A DNA stretch of 64,000 nt. Source: an uncultured Nocardioides sp. Its GTDB lineage: Bacteria; Actinomycetota; Actinomycetes; Propionibacteriales; Nocardioidaceae. Under the pieces are notes generated by a model, which was not told the origin of the DNA, ran no database searches, and worked only from the letters and a program-made list of their open reading frames with translations. Made by a program: the position numbers and the translations under genes. Shown in pieces: positions 45,270 through 53,943 of this stretch. Every line of letters starts with the position of its first letter. Within the stretch, counting starts at the first letter, position 1. Where the stretch lies: NCBI RefSeq assembly GCF_947488515.1, contig NZ_CANKZF010000001.1, positions 558,001 through 622,000 of the forward strand, read 5' to 3'.

Positions 45270-45755
45270 TCAGGCCCGGCGCTCGGCGAGCCGCGCGACG
45301 AGCTGCTCGCGCACGGGCTCGGGCACCAGGCCGCGTACGTCGCCCCCGAGCGCCGCGACCTCCTTGATCAGGCTCGAGGAGACGAACGCGTTGCCGACGG
45401 CACCGGGGAGGAAGACGGTCTCGACCGCGGTGAGGTGCGAGTTCATCTGCGCCATCGGCAGCTCGTACTCGTAGTCGCCGGCACCGCGCAGGCCCTTGAC
45501 GATCGCCACGGCCTCGATCTCGCGGCAGAAGTCGACGATGAGGCCGTCGAAGCCGGACACGCGCACGTTGGCGATGCCCGAGGTGGCCTCGCGCAGCATC
45601 GCGATCCGTTCGTCGGGCGTGAACAACCGGTTCTTGCTCATGTTGACGCCGACGGCGATGACGACCTCGTCGAAGAGCCTGGCGGCACGGCCGACGATGT
45701 CGAGGTGGCCGTTGGTCACCGGGTCGAACGACCCGGGGCAGACAGCGCGACGCAC
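45270..45755 (-). CDS. coaD: Pantetheine-phosphate adenylyltransferase
   Basis: A 161-aa enzyme of coenzyme A synthesis that joins AMP to 4'-phosphopantetheine. It has the nucleotidyltransferase motif PGSFDPVTNGHLDI (G-H at 16-17), MSKNRLFTPDERIAML and the YELPMAQMN segment. C-terminal SSSLIKEVAALGGDV is typical. Start GTG, with AGGAAGG 6-7 bases upstream. It is separated from rsmD by 45 bp on the same strand, the common rsmD-coaD pairing. Confidence 0.95.
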   Translation of the reverse strand: MRRAVCPGSFDPVTNGHLDIVGRAARLFDEVVIAVGVNMSKNRLFTPDERIAMLREATSGIANVRVSGFDGLIVDFCREIEAVAIVKGLRGAGDYEYELPMAQMNSHLTAVETVFLPGAVGNAFVSSSLIKEVAALGGDVRGLVPEPVREQLVARLAERRA

Positions 45756-45800
45756 GGGCGTCCTTCCTTCAGGCTTGGGGGCTCCGGTCCCGTCTCGGGA

Positions 45801-46370
45801 TCAGGGGGCCAGGGTGGCGTGACCGTACCAAAGCGCGGTCTCGCCGTAGCGGCGCGTGCGGTCCTCGTCGAGGCCGGGCGGCCAGGTGACGACGGTGCGC
45901 TTGGCCGCCCGTTCGACGACCACCAGGGCACCCGGCACGAGCCAGCCGTGGTCCACCAACGCCACGAGGTCCGCGTCGACGTCCTGGTCGGACATCGGGT
46001 AGGGCGGGTCGGCGAAGACCACGTCGTAGGGCGCGGCGGGCGGCGAGGCGAGGAACGACGCCACGGAGGTCGCGACCACCCGGGCGCGCGAGAAGCCGAG
46101 GGTGGTGGCGTTGCGGGCGATCAACGCCGCGGTGCGCCGGTCCTGCTCGACCATCGTCACGACGCCGGCCCCCCGCGACCACGCCTCGAGCCCCACGGCG
46201 CCGGAACCGGCGTACAGGTCGAGGAAGCGCAGCCCGTCGAGAGATCCGGTGCGGGACTCGATCGCCGAGAACAACGCCTCGCGCACCCGGTCGCTCGTGG
46301 GACGGGTCGTCTGACCGCGCGGCGTCTCCAGACGGCGGCCCCCCGCCGTGCCCCCGATGATGCGAGTCAT
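45801..46370 (-). CDS. rsmD: 16S rRNA (guanine966-N2)-methyltransferase
   Basis: A 189-aa enzyme that methylates G966 in 16S rRNA. MTRIIGGTAGGRRLETPRGQ at the start, then RPTSDRVREALFSAI, SAM loop LRFLDLYAGSGAVGLEA and the DPPY motif in VVFADPPYPMS. Length is normal. The ATG at 46370 follows the recG stop by ten bases, so recG-rsmD is one unit. Confidence 0.95.
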   Translation of the reverse strand: MTRIIGGTAGGRRLETPRGQTTRPTSDRVREALFSAIESRTGSLDGLRFLDLYAGSGAVGLEAWSRGAGVVTMVEQDRRTAALIARNATTLGFSRARVVATSVASFLASPPAAPYDVVFADPPYPMSDQDVDADLVALVDHGWLVPGALVVVERAAKRTVVTWPPGLDEDRTRRYGETALWYGHATLAP

Positions 46371-46380
46371 GTCCCCGTGG

Positions 46381-48588
46381 TCAGCCCTTCTCCATGAACT
46401 CCGACGCCGCGGAGCGCTCCACCTCGGCGACGACGTCGGCCAGGGCGGGCGCCTGTGCGAGCGCCGGATCCTCGGAGAGTAGCGCCTCCGCGGCGTTCCG
46501 GGCACGGACGATCGTCTTCTCGTCGCGCAATACCCGAAGTGTGACGAGACCGGAGCGGAAGCCCGACTGGTTGGCGCCCAGCACGTCACCCTCGCGGCGC
46601 TGCTCGAGGTCGACGCGGCTGAGCTCGAAGCCGTCGGTGGTCGCCGCCACCGCGTCGAGCCGCTCGCGGGCGGGCGTGCCGAGGTCGGCGTGGGAGACCA
46701 GCAGGCAGAGCCCGGGGAGGCCGCCCCGGCCGACGCGACCGCGCAGCTGGTGGAGCTGGGAGACGCCGAACCGGTCGGCGTCGAGGAGCACCATCGTGGT
46801 GGCGTTGTGGACGTCGACCCCGACCTCGATGACCGTGGTCGACACGAGCACGTCGATGTCACCGGCGGCGAAGGCGCGCATCGTGCGGTCCTTGTCGTCG
46901 GGTGCCATGCGTCCGTGCAGGACGGCGGTGCGGAGCCCGGCGAGGGGGCCCGCCACCAGCTCGGCGTGGACGTCCTCCACGGCCGCGAGCGGACGCCGGG
47001 GGGTGATGTCGGCGCCGTCCTCGTCGAAGTCGAGCTGGTCGGTCTCGCCCTCCTCCCCCGCATCACCCGAGATCCGCGGGCACACGACGTAGGCCTGGTG
47101 GCCCTGCTCGACCTCCTCCCGCACCCGCTGCCAGACGCGGTCGATCCACGTCGGCTGGTCGGCCAGCGGGACGACGTTGGTCTGGATGGGCGCCCGCCCG
47201 GCCGGCAGCTCGGCGAGGACGGACGTCTCGAGGTCGCCGAAGACGGTCATCGCGACGGTGCGCGGGATCGGGGTGGCGGTCATGACGAGCACGTGGGGCG
47301 GCGTGCCGGCCTTGTCGGTCAGAGCGGCGCGCTGCTCCACGCCGAAGCGGTGCTGCTCGTCGACGACGACCAGGCCGAGGTCGGCGAACTCCACCTTGTC
47401 CTCGAGGAGGGCGTGGGTGCCGATGACGACGCCGGCCTCGCCGGTGACGATGCGCAGCATCGCCTCCTGACGAGCCGCCTTGCCCATCGACCCCGTCAGC
47501 AGGACGACCTGGGTGGCGTCGGCGTCGCCGCCGAGCATGCCGCCCTGGGCGAGGTCGCCGAGCATCGCGGAGATCGAGCGGTGGTGCTGCTGGGCGAGCA
47601 CCTCGGTCGGGGCGAGCAGCGCGGCCTGCCCCCCGGCATCGACCACCTGGAGCATGGCGCGGAGCGCGACGAGCGTCTTGCCCGAGCCCACCTCTCCCTG
47701 CAGGAGGCGGTTCATGGGATGGTCCCCGCCCAGCTCGTCGGCGACCAGGTCGCCGATCTCGCGCTGACCACCGGTCAGCTCGAACGGCAGCCGAGCGTCG
47801 AAGGCGGCCAGCAGCCCGTCGTCGCGGCGGGTGCGGGCACGGGCACCCTGGGCGCGGTGCGCCGCCCGGCGCCGGGCGAGGACGAGCTGGAGCACCAGCG
47901 CCTCCTCGAAGCGGAAGCGCTTGAGAGCGGCGCCGACCTGCTTCCAGTCGTCGGGGGCGTGGACCCAGCGCAGCGCCTGCATGACGTCGAGCACCTCGAA
48001 CCGCTCGCGCAGCTCGGGGGTGAGCACGTCGGGCACGCCGGTGACCAGGTCGAGCGCGGCGGCGACGACCTTCTGCAGGTCCCAGGAGTAGAGCTTGGCG
48101 GTGAGGGGGTAGATCGGGATGAGCTTGCTCATCGAGACCGCCTCGTCGCCGTCGAGGGCGAAGCCGTGGGGCTGCTCCAGCTGCCAGCTCCCGCGGTACT
48201 GCTTGACCTTGCCGGTGAAGATCGCCCGGCTGCCCGGGCGGAACTCGGCCTCGTGGCGCTCGGCCAGGCTGGCGTAGGGGCTGAACAGGGTGATGGAGAA
48301 GTCGGGCCCGTCGGTGCGGACCCGCACCGTCGTACGGAACTGGCGGCGGTTGCCGCTGAAGAACGGGGCGCTCTCGCACGAGCGGACCTCCCCGACGATC
48401 GTCAGCTGGTCGCCGACGACCGGCGTGGCGACCTCGGTGAGCTCCGTGGCGGCGACGTAGCGGCGGGGGAAGTGGCGCAGCAGGTCACCGACCGTCGTCA
48501 GTCCGAGGCCCTCCTCGGCGAGCTTGCGCTTCTTGTGGCTGTTGCCGAACACCACGCCGATCGGGCTGTCCGGGGTGATCGCGACCAT
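46381..48588 (-). CDS. recG: ATP-dependent DNA helicase RecG
   Basis: A 735-aa helicase that reverses stalled forks and processes branched DNA. The N-terminal wedge/OB domain is followed by the helicase core: LLQGEVGSGKTLVALRAM (Walker A), AALLAPTEVLAQQH, GLVVVDEQHRFGVEQR (DEQH box), MTATPIPRTVAMT, and motifs V-VI with VSTTVIEVGVDVHNAT and QLHQLRGRVGRG. The C-terminus fits RecG. The ATG at 48588 follows a GGATC-containing leader and the end of the DhaL-type gene 16 bases earlier. Confidence 0.96.
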   Translation of the reverse strand: MVAITPDSPIGVVFGNSHKKRKLAEEGLGLTTVGDLLRHFPRRYVAATELTEVATPVVGDQLTIVGEVRSCESAPFFSGNRRQFRTTVRVRTDGPDFSITLFSPYASLAERHEAEFRPGSRAIFTGKVKQYRGSWQLEQPHGFALDGDEAVSMSKLIPIYPLTAKLYSWDLQKVVAAALDLVTGVPDVLTPELRERFEVLDVMQALRWVHAPDDWKQVGAALKRFRFEEALVLQLVLARRRAAHRAQGARARTRRDDGLLAAFDARLPFELTGGQREIGDLVADELGGDHPMNRLLQGEVGSGKTLVALRAMLQVVDAGGQAALLAPTEVLAQQHHRSISAMLGDLAQGGMLGGDADATQVVLLTGSMGKAARQEAMLRIVTGEAGVVIGTHALLEDKVEFADLGLVVVDEQHRFGVEQRAALTDKAGTPPHVLVMTATPIPRTVAMTVFGDLETSVLAELPAGRAPIQTNVVPLADQPTWIDRVWQRVREEVEQGHQAYVVCPRISGDAGEEGETDQLDFDEDGADITPRRPLAAVEDVHAELVAGPLAGLRTAVLHGRMAPDDKDRTMRAFAAGDIDVLVSTTVIEVGVDVHNATTMVLLDADRFGVSQLHQLRGRVGRGGLPGLCLLVSHADLGTPARERLDAVAATTDGFELSRVDLEQRREGDVLGANQSGFRSGLVTLRVLRDEKTIVRARNAAEALLSEDPALAQAPALADVVAEVERSAASEFMEKG

Positions 48589-48604
48589 GCGGAGATCCTG
48601 CCGG

Positions 48605-50257
48605 TCACTCGACGCTGACGAGCAGCGGGTAGCGCGGCTGGCCGCCGTCGTGGACGGCGACGTCGACGTGGGGATGGCGCCGCTCGACGTGGGCGGCGAC
48701 CCGCTGGGCGAGGTCCACGCCGTCCTCGCCGGACACGATCGTCACCAGCTCGCCGCCACCGGCCAGGAGCCGCTCGAGCACGTCGGTGGCGACCTCCTCG
48801 AGGTCGGAGCCGACGACGGCGAAGTCGCCGGCGATCACGCCGAGCGCGTCGCCGGGCTCGCACGCACCGGCCATCGTGATCGCGCGGCGGGCGGCGACGG
48901 TGACGGCGCCGTGACGGGCGTGGCGGGCGGTCGCGGTCATCTCGCGGACGTCGGCGTCGAACGCGCGACCGGGCTCGTGCACGGAGACGGCGGCCAGGCC
49001 CTGCACCTGCGCCTGGGTCGGGATCACCTCGACGGAGACGTCGTGCTCGACCTCGGCCGTGCGGGCCGCGATCTCCGCGGCGCGCACGGTGTCGCTGTCG
49101 TTGGGCAGCACCACGACCTCGGCCGCACCGCAGCTGGTGATGGCCTCGAGCAGCTGGCCCGTGGAGGGACGCTGACCCGGACCGCCGGTCACCACGACCG
49201 CGCCTGCCGACTCGAACAGCGCGGCCAGGCCCGGACCCGCGGCGACCGCGACGACCTTGCGACCGGTGCGGTTCGAGGTGCGGGTCGAGCCGGGCTGCGG
49301 GCCGGCGGCGACCTGGTCGGCGAAGTGGGTGACCCGGACGCGGTGCGGGCGACCGGCGGTGATCCCGGCCTCGATGGCGGCGCCGACGTCGTCGACGTGC
49401 ACGTGGACGTTCCACAGGCCGTCGCCGCCGACCACGACGAGGCTGTCGCCGAGCGTGGCGAGCGTCGCGCGGAGGTCGGCGACGTGCTGGTCGTCGGCGT
49501 CGAGGAGGTACATCACCTCGTAGCCCGGGCCGTCCTCGGTGAGGTCGTCGCCCGGGGGCGCTGCCGCGACCGGGATGAGGTGGGTGCCGATCGGCGCCGA
49601 CCACGGCGTGGGCCGCCGCCCGGTGGCCGTCGTCTCGACCGCGTCGAGCACGACGCACAGGCCCCGGCCGCCGGCGTCGACGACCCCGGCCTGGGCCAGC
49701 ACGGCGAGCTGCTCCGGCGTACGGGCCAGGGCCGCACGAGCAGCCGCGGCCGCCGCGGTGAACACGTCGCGGGTGCGCGCGCCGCGGCCGGCCGCCTCCA
49801 TCGCCGCGTCGGACGCGGCGCGCGACACGCTGAGGATGGTGCCCTCGACGGGCGCCCCGACGGCGGCATAGCTGGCCTCCGTCGCCTCGGCCATGGCTGC
49901 GGCGATCGTCTCCGCCGGCTTGTCGGCGATCGCGGCACCGGCGAGGTGGCGCACGTAGGCGCGCAGCATCTGGCTGAGGATCACCCCGGAGTTGCCGCGC
50001 GCCCCCATGAGCGCAGCACGGGCGAGCACGGCCATCCCGTCGCCGAGGGACAGCCCGGGGTCGCTCGCGAGGGCCTCGCGCAGCCCGTCGCGGGCCGCGG
50101 AGACGGTGAGGAACATGTTGGTGCCGGTGTCGCCGTCGGGCACCGGGTAGACGTTGAGCGCGTCGATCTCCTCGCGGGCCGAGGACAGCGCGTCGGTGGC
50201 GATGTCGACGAACCGCGCGACGCCGTCCAGCGTGATGCCGTGGGTGACGTGCTCCAT
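48605..50257 (-). CDS. DhaL-domain (YloV/FakA-like) protein
   Basis: A 550-aa protein. Residues 1-200 are a DhaL nucleotide-binding domain: ALNVYPVPDGDTGTNMFLT (metal-binding Asp41, Asp43) and GARGNSGVILSQML. The middle (GDDLTEDGPGYEVMYLLDAD, LVVVGGDGLWNVHVHVDD) and C-terminal parts are like FakA and YloV. In Firmicutes FakA is the ATP-binding part of fatty-acid kinase with a FakB partner; none is in this window. The ATG at 50257 is chosen since the upstream 50 codons look like non-coding sequence. It is usually next to recG, as here. Confidence 0.88.
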   Translation of the reverse strand: MEHVTHGITLDGVARFVDIATDALSSAREEIDALNVYPVPDGDTGTNMFLTVSAARDGLREALASDPGLSLGDGMAVLARAALMGARGNSGVILSQMLRAYVRHLAGAAIADKPAETIAAAMAEATEASYAAVGAPVEGTILSVSRAASDAAMEAAGRGARTRDVFTAAAAAARAALARTPEQLAVLAQAGVVDAGGRGLCVVLDAVETTATGRRPTPWSAPIGTHLIPVAAAPPGDDLTEDGPGYEVMYLLDADDQHVADLRATLATLGDSLVVVGGDGLWNVHVHVDDVGAAIEAGITAGRPHRVRVTHFADQVAAGPQPGSTRTSNRTGRKVVAVAAGPGLAALFESAGAVVVTGGPGQRPSTGQLLEAITSCGAAEVVVLPNDSDTVRAAEIAARTAEVEHDVSVEVIPTQAQVQGLAAVSVHEPGRAFDADVREMTATARHARHGAVTVAARRAITMAGACEPGDALGVIAGDFAVVGSDLEEVATDVLERLLAGGGELVTIVSGEDGVDLAQRVAAHVERRHPHVDVAVHDGGQPRYPLLVSVE

Positions 50258-50526
50258 CGCGTCGGTCTGCTCCCGGGTGTGTGCTGGATGCCTGGTGATG
50301 CCTGGTGGTGTCTGGTGGGTGCCCCGCTGGGGGTCGCCCGGATGTGGTGCTGAGGCTGCTGCGTCGTACGATGTGGTGCGCGCCACAGGGTAGTGCCCGG
50401 CACCCACGGCCCCTGCGATTTCATCTCGCCGCAGGTCCTCGGCTACTCTTGCGCGGTTGCCTGCTGCCGCTTCTGGCGGTCAGGCCTGATGAACATCTAT
50501 CACCCTCGAACGGATCGGAGTGCACG

Positions 50527-50712
50527 GTGGCTGCCGTCTGCGACATCTGCGCCAAGAAGCCGGGCTTCGGAAACAACCGTCCCTGGTCGCGCAAGATCAC
50601 CAAGCGTCGTTTCAACCCCAACATCCAGCGCGTCCGGGCGACCGTGAACGGCACGCCCAAGCGACTCAACGTCTGCACCGGTTGCCTCAAGGCCGGCAAG
50701 GTCTCGCGCTGA
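50527..50712 (+). CDS. rpmB: 50S ribosomal protein L28 (zinc-binding form)
   Basis: A 61-aa ribosomal protein. It has CDICAKK and CTGCLKAG (Cys5, Cys8, Cys50, Cys53), the zinc-binding form, and the RKITKRRFNPNIQRVR basic region. GTG start after a GGAG six bases upstream. Divergent from the DhaL-type gene, the standard actinobacterial layout. A TACTCT hexamer at 50444-50449 could be its -10. A strong terminator follows. Confidence 0.96.
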   Translation: MAAVCDICAKKPGFGNNRPWSRKITKRRFNPNIQRVRATVNGTPKRLNVCTGCLKAGKVSR

Positions 50713-50730
50713 CCTGACGTCTTCTTCGTC

Positions 50731-50761
50731 GAAGCCCCCGTCGTTCTGCGGCGGGGGCTTC
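50731..50761 (+). terminator. Terminator of rpmB
   Basis: A perfect 10-bp stem GAAGCCCCCG/CGGGGGCTTC with an 11-base loop, 19 bases after the L28 stop. The downstream side is partly T-rich (CGTCGTT). Confidence 0.75.
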
Positions 50762-50788
50762 GTCGTTCCCGGGGGTTGTCCGCGGGCT

Positions 50789-50879
50789 TCAGCGATCCCC
50801 GGCTGACCGGCACTTCCGTACGTTGTCAGGCCTTGCACGGCCTGACAACGTCAGCGATCCCCGGCTGACCGGGGATCGC
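50789..50879. repeat. Duplicated GCGATCCCCGG element flanking a 12-bp hairpin
   Basis: Two copies of a 22-bp sequence (50789-50810 and 50851-50872) flank a perfect inverted repeat CGTTGTCAGGCC/GGCCTGACAACG (50821-50850, six-base loop). The second copy lies in a perfect 11-bp palindrome GCGATCCCCGG-CTGA-CCGGGGATCGC (50854-50879). They sit between convergent rpmB and thiL. Confidence 0.65.
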
Positions 50880-50900
50880 CGAAGTGGTCGCCGGACGAGC

Positions 50901-51851
50901 TCAGAAGTGGGTCCAGCCGGTGGGGCCGTCGTACGTCCCGCCGTCGACGGTGACGCCCTCGCCCTCGCGGACCTCACCGATCACCTGCCAGCCGGACGGG
51001 ACCGAGGCCGCGTCGGGGAAGGTCGCCAGCAGCGAGTGGTCGTCACCACCACTGAGGATGAACTGCATCGGGTCGGCGCCCAGCGCGGCGCCGACGGCCT
51101 GGAGCGGCTCGGGGACCTCGAACGCGCCAGTGCGTACGTCGATGGCGACGCCGCTCGCGTCCGCGATGTGCCCGGCCTCGGCGAGGAGGCCGTCGGAGAC
51201 GTCGATGAGGGCGGTCGCGCCGGCCTCGGCGGCCTCCTTGCCCGCGGCGTACGGCGGCTCCGGCCGGCGGTAGGCCTCGACGAGCACCCGCGGTGAGCGG
51301 AATCCGCGGCCGAGGACCGCGAGGCCGCCGGCGGCCCACCCCTGGCGACCGGTGATCGCGAGGACGTCGCCAGGCTGGGCGCCCGAGCGCAGGACGGGCG
51401 CCTGGGTGCACTGGCCGAGGACCGTGACGGCGATCACCACCTGGTCGGCGCGGGTGACGTCGCCGCCCACGACCGTCGCACCGACGCTCGCGCACTCCTC
51501 CGCGAAGCCGCGGGCGAAGTCCAGCGCCCACGCGACCGGGAGGTCCGCGGGGGCCGCGAGGCCGATGGTGAGGTGACGCGCGGTGCCGCCCATGGCGTTG
51601 ATGTCGGAGAGGTTCTGGGCGGCGGCCCGGTGGCCGACGTCGGCAGCGTCGGCCCAGTCGCGACGGAAGTGCCGACCCTCGACCATCAGGTCGGTCGAGA
51701 CGACCACGTGGCCGTGCTTGACGCGCAGCACGGCGGCGTCGTCGCCGGGTCCGACGAGCACGTGCTCGTCGCCCTCGAAGATCTCCACGAGCTGGGAGAT
51801 CAGGCCGAACTCGCCTGCCTCCCCGAGGGTTGCGTCTGCTGCCGGTGCCAT
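50901..51851 (-). CDS. thiL: Thiamine-monophosphate kinase
   Basis: A 316-aa kinase that makes thiamine diphosphate. GPGDDAAVL and the DLMVEGRHFRRDW segment form the ATP and metal site; NLSDINAMGG and VVGGDVTRADQVVIAVTVLG follow. C-terminal LIDVSDGLLAEAGHIA and the ILSGGDDHSLLATF loop complete the PurM-like fold. Start ATG at 51851; an upstream reading adds 13 residues. No TPP riboswitch is visible near the start. Confidence 0.94.
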   Translation of the reverse strand: MAPAADATLGEAGEFGLISQLVEIFEGDEHVLVGPGDDAAVLRVKHGHVVVSTDLMVEGRHFRRDWADAADVGHRAAAQNLSDINAMGGTARHLTIGLAAPADLPVAWALDFARGFAEECASVGATVVGGDVTRADQVVIAVTVLGQCTQAPVLRSGAQPGDVLAITGRQGWAAGGLAVLGRGFRSPRVLVEAYRRPEPPYAAGKEAAEAGATALIDVSDGLLAEAGHIADASGVAIDVRTGAFEVPEPLQAVGAALGADPMQFILSGGDDHSLLATFPDAASVPSGWQVIGEVREGEGVTVDGGTYDGPTGWTHF

Positions 51852-51922
51852 GCGCCCATCCCACCAGACCGAGGTGGTGACCACTGTCACCCATCCCCTG
51901 TCGGGGCCGGCGCGCGGCGCGG

Positions 51923-51928
51923 TAGGTT
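51923..51928 (+). promoter_or_regulatory. -10 box ahead of the Lrp-domain gene
   Basis: TAGGTT on the plus strand. The predicted transcript starts near 51935, leaving a short leader that contains the GAGGAG site before the ATG at 51969. Confidence 0.35.
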
Positions 51929-51968
51929 GTGCCGGTCACACCCGATGAACGAGACCGAGGAGTCCACG

Positions 51969-52205
51969 ATGGTCGTCCAGGCCTACATCCTGATCCAGAC
52001 CGACGTCGGCAAGGCCGCGGAGGTCGCCCGCGAGATCGCCCAGGTCAACGGCGTCACGCTCGCCGAGGACGTCACCGGTCCCTACGACGTGATCGTCCGA
52101 GCCGAGGCCAAGAACGTCGACGAGCTCGGCAAGCTCGTCGTCTCGAAGGTCCAGAACCTCGACGGCATCACCCGCACGCTCACCTGCCCGGTCGTCCACA
52201 TCTGA
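51969..52205 (+). CDS. Stand-alone Lrp/AsnC ligand-binding domain protein
   Basis: A 78-aa protein that is only the RAM/Lrp ligand-binding domain: VVQAYILIQTDVGKAAEVAREIA, then VTGPYDVIVRAEAKNVDELGKLV, the beta-alpha-beta fold that binds amino acids. There is no helix-turn-helix, so it cannot bind DNA alone. Such proteins often pair with full-length Lrp regulators or act as small sensors. GAGGAG lies eight bases before the ATG at 51969; an earlier ATG at 51945 is an alternative. A DUF3515 gene follows after 14 bp. Confidence 0.85.
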   Translation: MVVQAYILIQTDVGKAAEVAREIAQVNGVTLAEDVTGPYDVIVRAEAKNVDELGKLVVSKVQNLDGITRTLTCPVVHI

Positions 52206-52219
52206 GCCGACCGGCCCAC

Positions 52220-52729
52220 GTGCACCTGAGTCGACGCCTCGGTCCGTCCACGGGCCGGGGCGTCGTCGCGTCCGGAGCCGCCGCCGTCGTGCTCGCCCTC
52301 GCGGGCTGCAGCAGCACCCCGACGATCGACGACGTCGAGCTCTCCGACGCCGACCGGGCCGCCTGCGAGGCCCTGGTCGCCGACCTCCCCGACACCCTCG
52401 CCGGTCTGGACCGGCGCGACGTCGAGCCGGCCGACGCGCTGGGTGCGGCCTGGGGCGATCCGGCGTACGTCCTCACGTGCGGCGTGCCCGAGCCGGGCGA
52501 CTACGAGCCGACCGCCGAGTGCAACGTCATCGACGGCGTGGGCTGGTACGTCCCTGACGACCAGCTCTCCGACCAGTCCGAGGACGCGACCCCGATCGCG
52601 CTGAGCCTCGAGCCCTACGTCGAGGTCCTGGTGCCGGCCGACTACCGCACCGAGGGCATCGACCGCGCGCTGGCCGAGCTGGCGCCGGCGCTGGAGCAGC
52701 ACCTCGGGGAAGGTCTGTCCTGCCTGTAG
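52220..52729 (+). CDS. DUF3515 family lipoprotein
   Basis: A 169-aa lipoprotein. The signal peptide ends in LALAGC (lipobox, Cys at about residue 31) and the mature part matches the DUF3515 family of actinobacteria: LSDADRAACEALVADLPDTLAGL, GDPAYVLTCGVP, ECNVIDGVGWYV and a C-terminal ELAPALEQHLGEG. The function is unknown. It is commonly near ddl or thiL, as here. The GTG has no clear ribosome binding site. Confidence 0.87.
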   Translation: MHLSRRLGPSTGRGVVASGAAAVVLALAGCSSTPTIDDVELSDADRAACEALVADLPDTLAGLDRRDVEPADALGAAWGDPAYVLTCGVPEPGDYEPTAECNVIDGVGWYVPDDQLSDQSEDATPIALSLEPYVEVLVPADYRTEGIDRALAELAPALEQHLGEGLSCL

Positions 52730-52741
52730 CCGTGCTCGGCC

Positions 52742-53911
52742 TCAGCGGAGGCCGGTGTCGCGCCGCAGCGCGAGCTGGACGAGCCGGTCCACGAGGTCGG
52801 GGTAGGACATGCCGGTCGCGGCCCACAGCTGCGGGTACATCGAGGTCGGGGTGAAGCCCGGCATCGTGTTGAGCTCGTTGATCACCAGCGAGCCGTCGGG
52901 CATCACGAAGAAGTCCACGCGCGCGAGGCCCTCGCACGACAGGGCCTCGAAGGCGCGCACGGCCATCGCGCGCAGCTCCTGCTCGATCGCGGCCGGCAGG
53001 TCGGCGGGGAGGTCGATCTCGGTGTGCTGGTCGGCGAGGTACTTCGCCTCGAAGTCGTAGAACTCGTGGTCGCCGCCGGTGCGGACCTCGCCCGGCCGCG
53101 ACGTCTCCGGCGGGCCCTCGAGCGTGCCGAGCACACCGCACTCGACCTCGCGCGCTCCCTCCATCGACTGCTCGACGAGCACCTTGGGGTCGTGGCGGAA
53201 CGCCTCCTCGAGGGCCGCGTCGATCTCCGAGGCGTCGTGCACCTTGCTGATCCCCATGCTGGAGCCGGCGCGGGCGGGCTTGGCGAACGACGGGAAGCCG
53301 ACCTCCTCGACCCGCGCGCGCACGCCGATCGCGTCCTGCTCGAACTCCGTGCGGGTCACGACGATGCCGGGCGTCACCGGGAGGCCGGCGGCCTGCAGGA
53401 CGACCTTCATGTAGGCCTTGTCCATGCCGATCGCTGACGCGAGCACCCCCGAGCCGACGTAGCGCACGCCGGCCATCTCCAGCATCCCCTGCAGGGTGCC
53501 GTCCTCGCCCCACGGGCCGTGGAGCAGCGGGAAGACCACGTCGACCTCGCCGATGACCGAGGGGACGCTGGCCGGCTCGGCGACGACGAGGTCGGTGCCG
53601 GTCGCAGCACCCATCAGCGCCACCGGGGACCGTCCGGCGTCGACCTGCGGCAGGTCGTTGCCGCGGATCGCGAGCCGGGTGGGCTCGTCGCTCTCCAGCA
53701 CCCACCGGCCGTCGGGGGCGATCCCGACCGGCACGACGTCGTAGGCCTCGCGGTCGATCGCGGCCAGCACGCTCCCCGCGGTCACGCACGAGATGCCGTG
53801 CTCGGAGGAACGGCCGCCGAAGACGACCGCGACGCGCGGCTTGCGGCTCGTGGCGGCTGGGGTCGGGTCCGAGAGGGGGGCTGCGGTCTTGTCAGGGGAG
53901 GTGTCGTTCAT
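52742..53911 (-). CDS. ddl: D-alanine-D-alanine ligase
   Basis: A 389-aa ATP-grasp enzyme that joins two D-alanines for peptidoglycan. FGGRSSEHGISCVTAGSVL at the N-terminus, HGPWGEDGTLQGMLEMAGVRYVG, the ATP-grasp core GFPSFAKPARAGSSMGISKV, and the C-terminal GLARVDFFVMPDGSLVINELNTMPGFTPTSMYP (metal-binding Asp, Glu, Asn). TAGGGT lies seven bases before the ATG, so it is leaderless. The neighbouring promoter faces the other way and lies within six bases. Confidence 0.95.
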   Translation of the reverse strand: MNDTSPDKTAAPLSDPTPAATSRKPRVAVVFGGRSSEHGISCVTAGSVLAAIDREAYDVVPVGIAPDGRWVLESDEPTRLAIRGNDLPQVDAGRSPVALMGAATGTDLVVAEPASVPSVIGEVDVVFPLLHGPWGEDGTLQGMLEMAGVRYVGSGVLASAIGMDKAYMKVVLQAAGLPVTPGIVVTRTEFEQDAIGVRARVEEVGFPSFAKPARAGSSMGISKVHDASEIDAALEEAFRHDPKVLVEQSMEGAREVECGVLGTLEGPPETSRPGEVRTGGDHEFYDFEAKYLADQHTEIDLPADLPAAIEQELRAMAVRAFEALSCEGLARVDFFVMPDGSLVINELNTMPGFTPTSMYPQLWAATGMSYPDLVDRLVQLALRRDTGLR

Positions 53912-53918
53912 CGCCTCG

Positions 53919-53924
53919 ACCCTA
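53919..53924 (-). promoter_or_regulatory. -10 box of ddl
   Basis: TAGGGT on the minus strand, seven bases before the ddl ATG. The -10 of the divergent PLP-enzyme gene is only six bases away. Confidence 0.45.
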
Positions 53925-53930
53925 TCCACC

Positions 53931-53936
53931 TACGCT
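53931..53936 (+). promoter_or_regulatory. -10 box of the Cys/Met-type PLP gene
   Basis: TACGCT on the plus strand, seven bases before the ATG at 53944. Confidence 0.45.
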
Positions 53937-53943
53937 GGCGCGC

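Noticed and set aside
51840..51968. TPP riboswitch near thiL
   Set aside because: No conserved THI-box helices are visible, and only ~100 bp separate thiL from the Lrp-domain gene.
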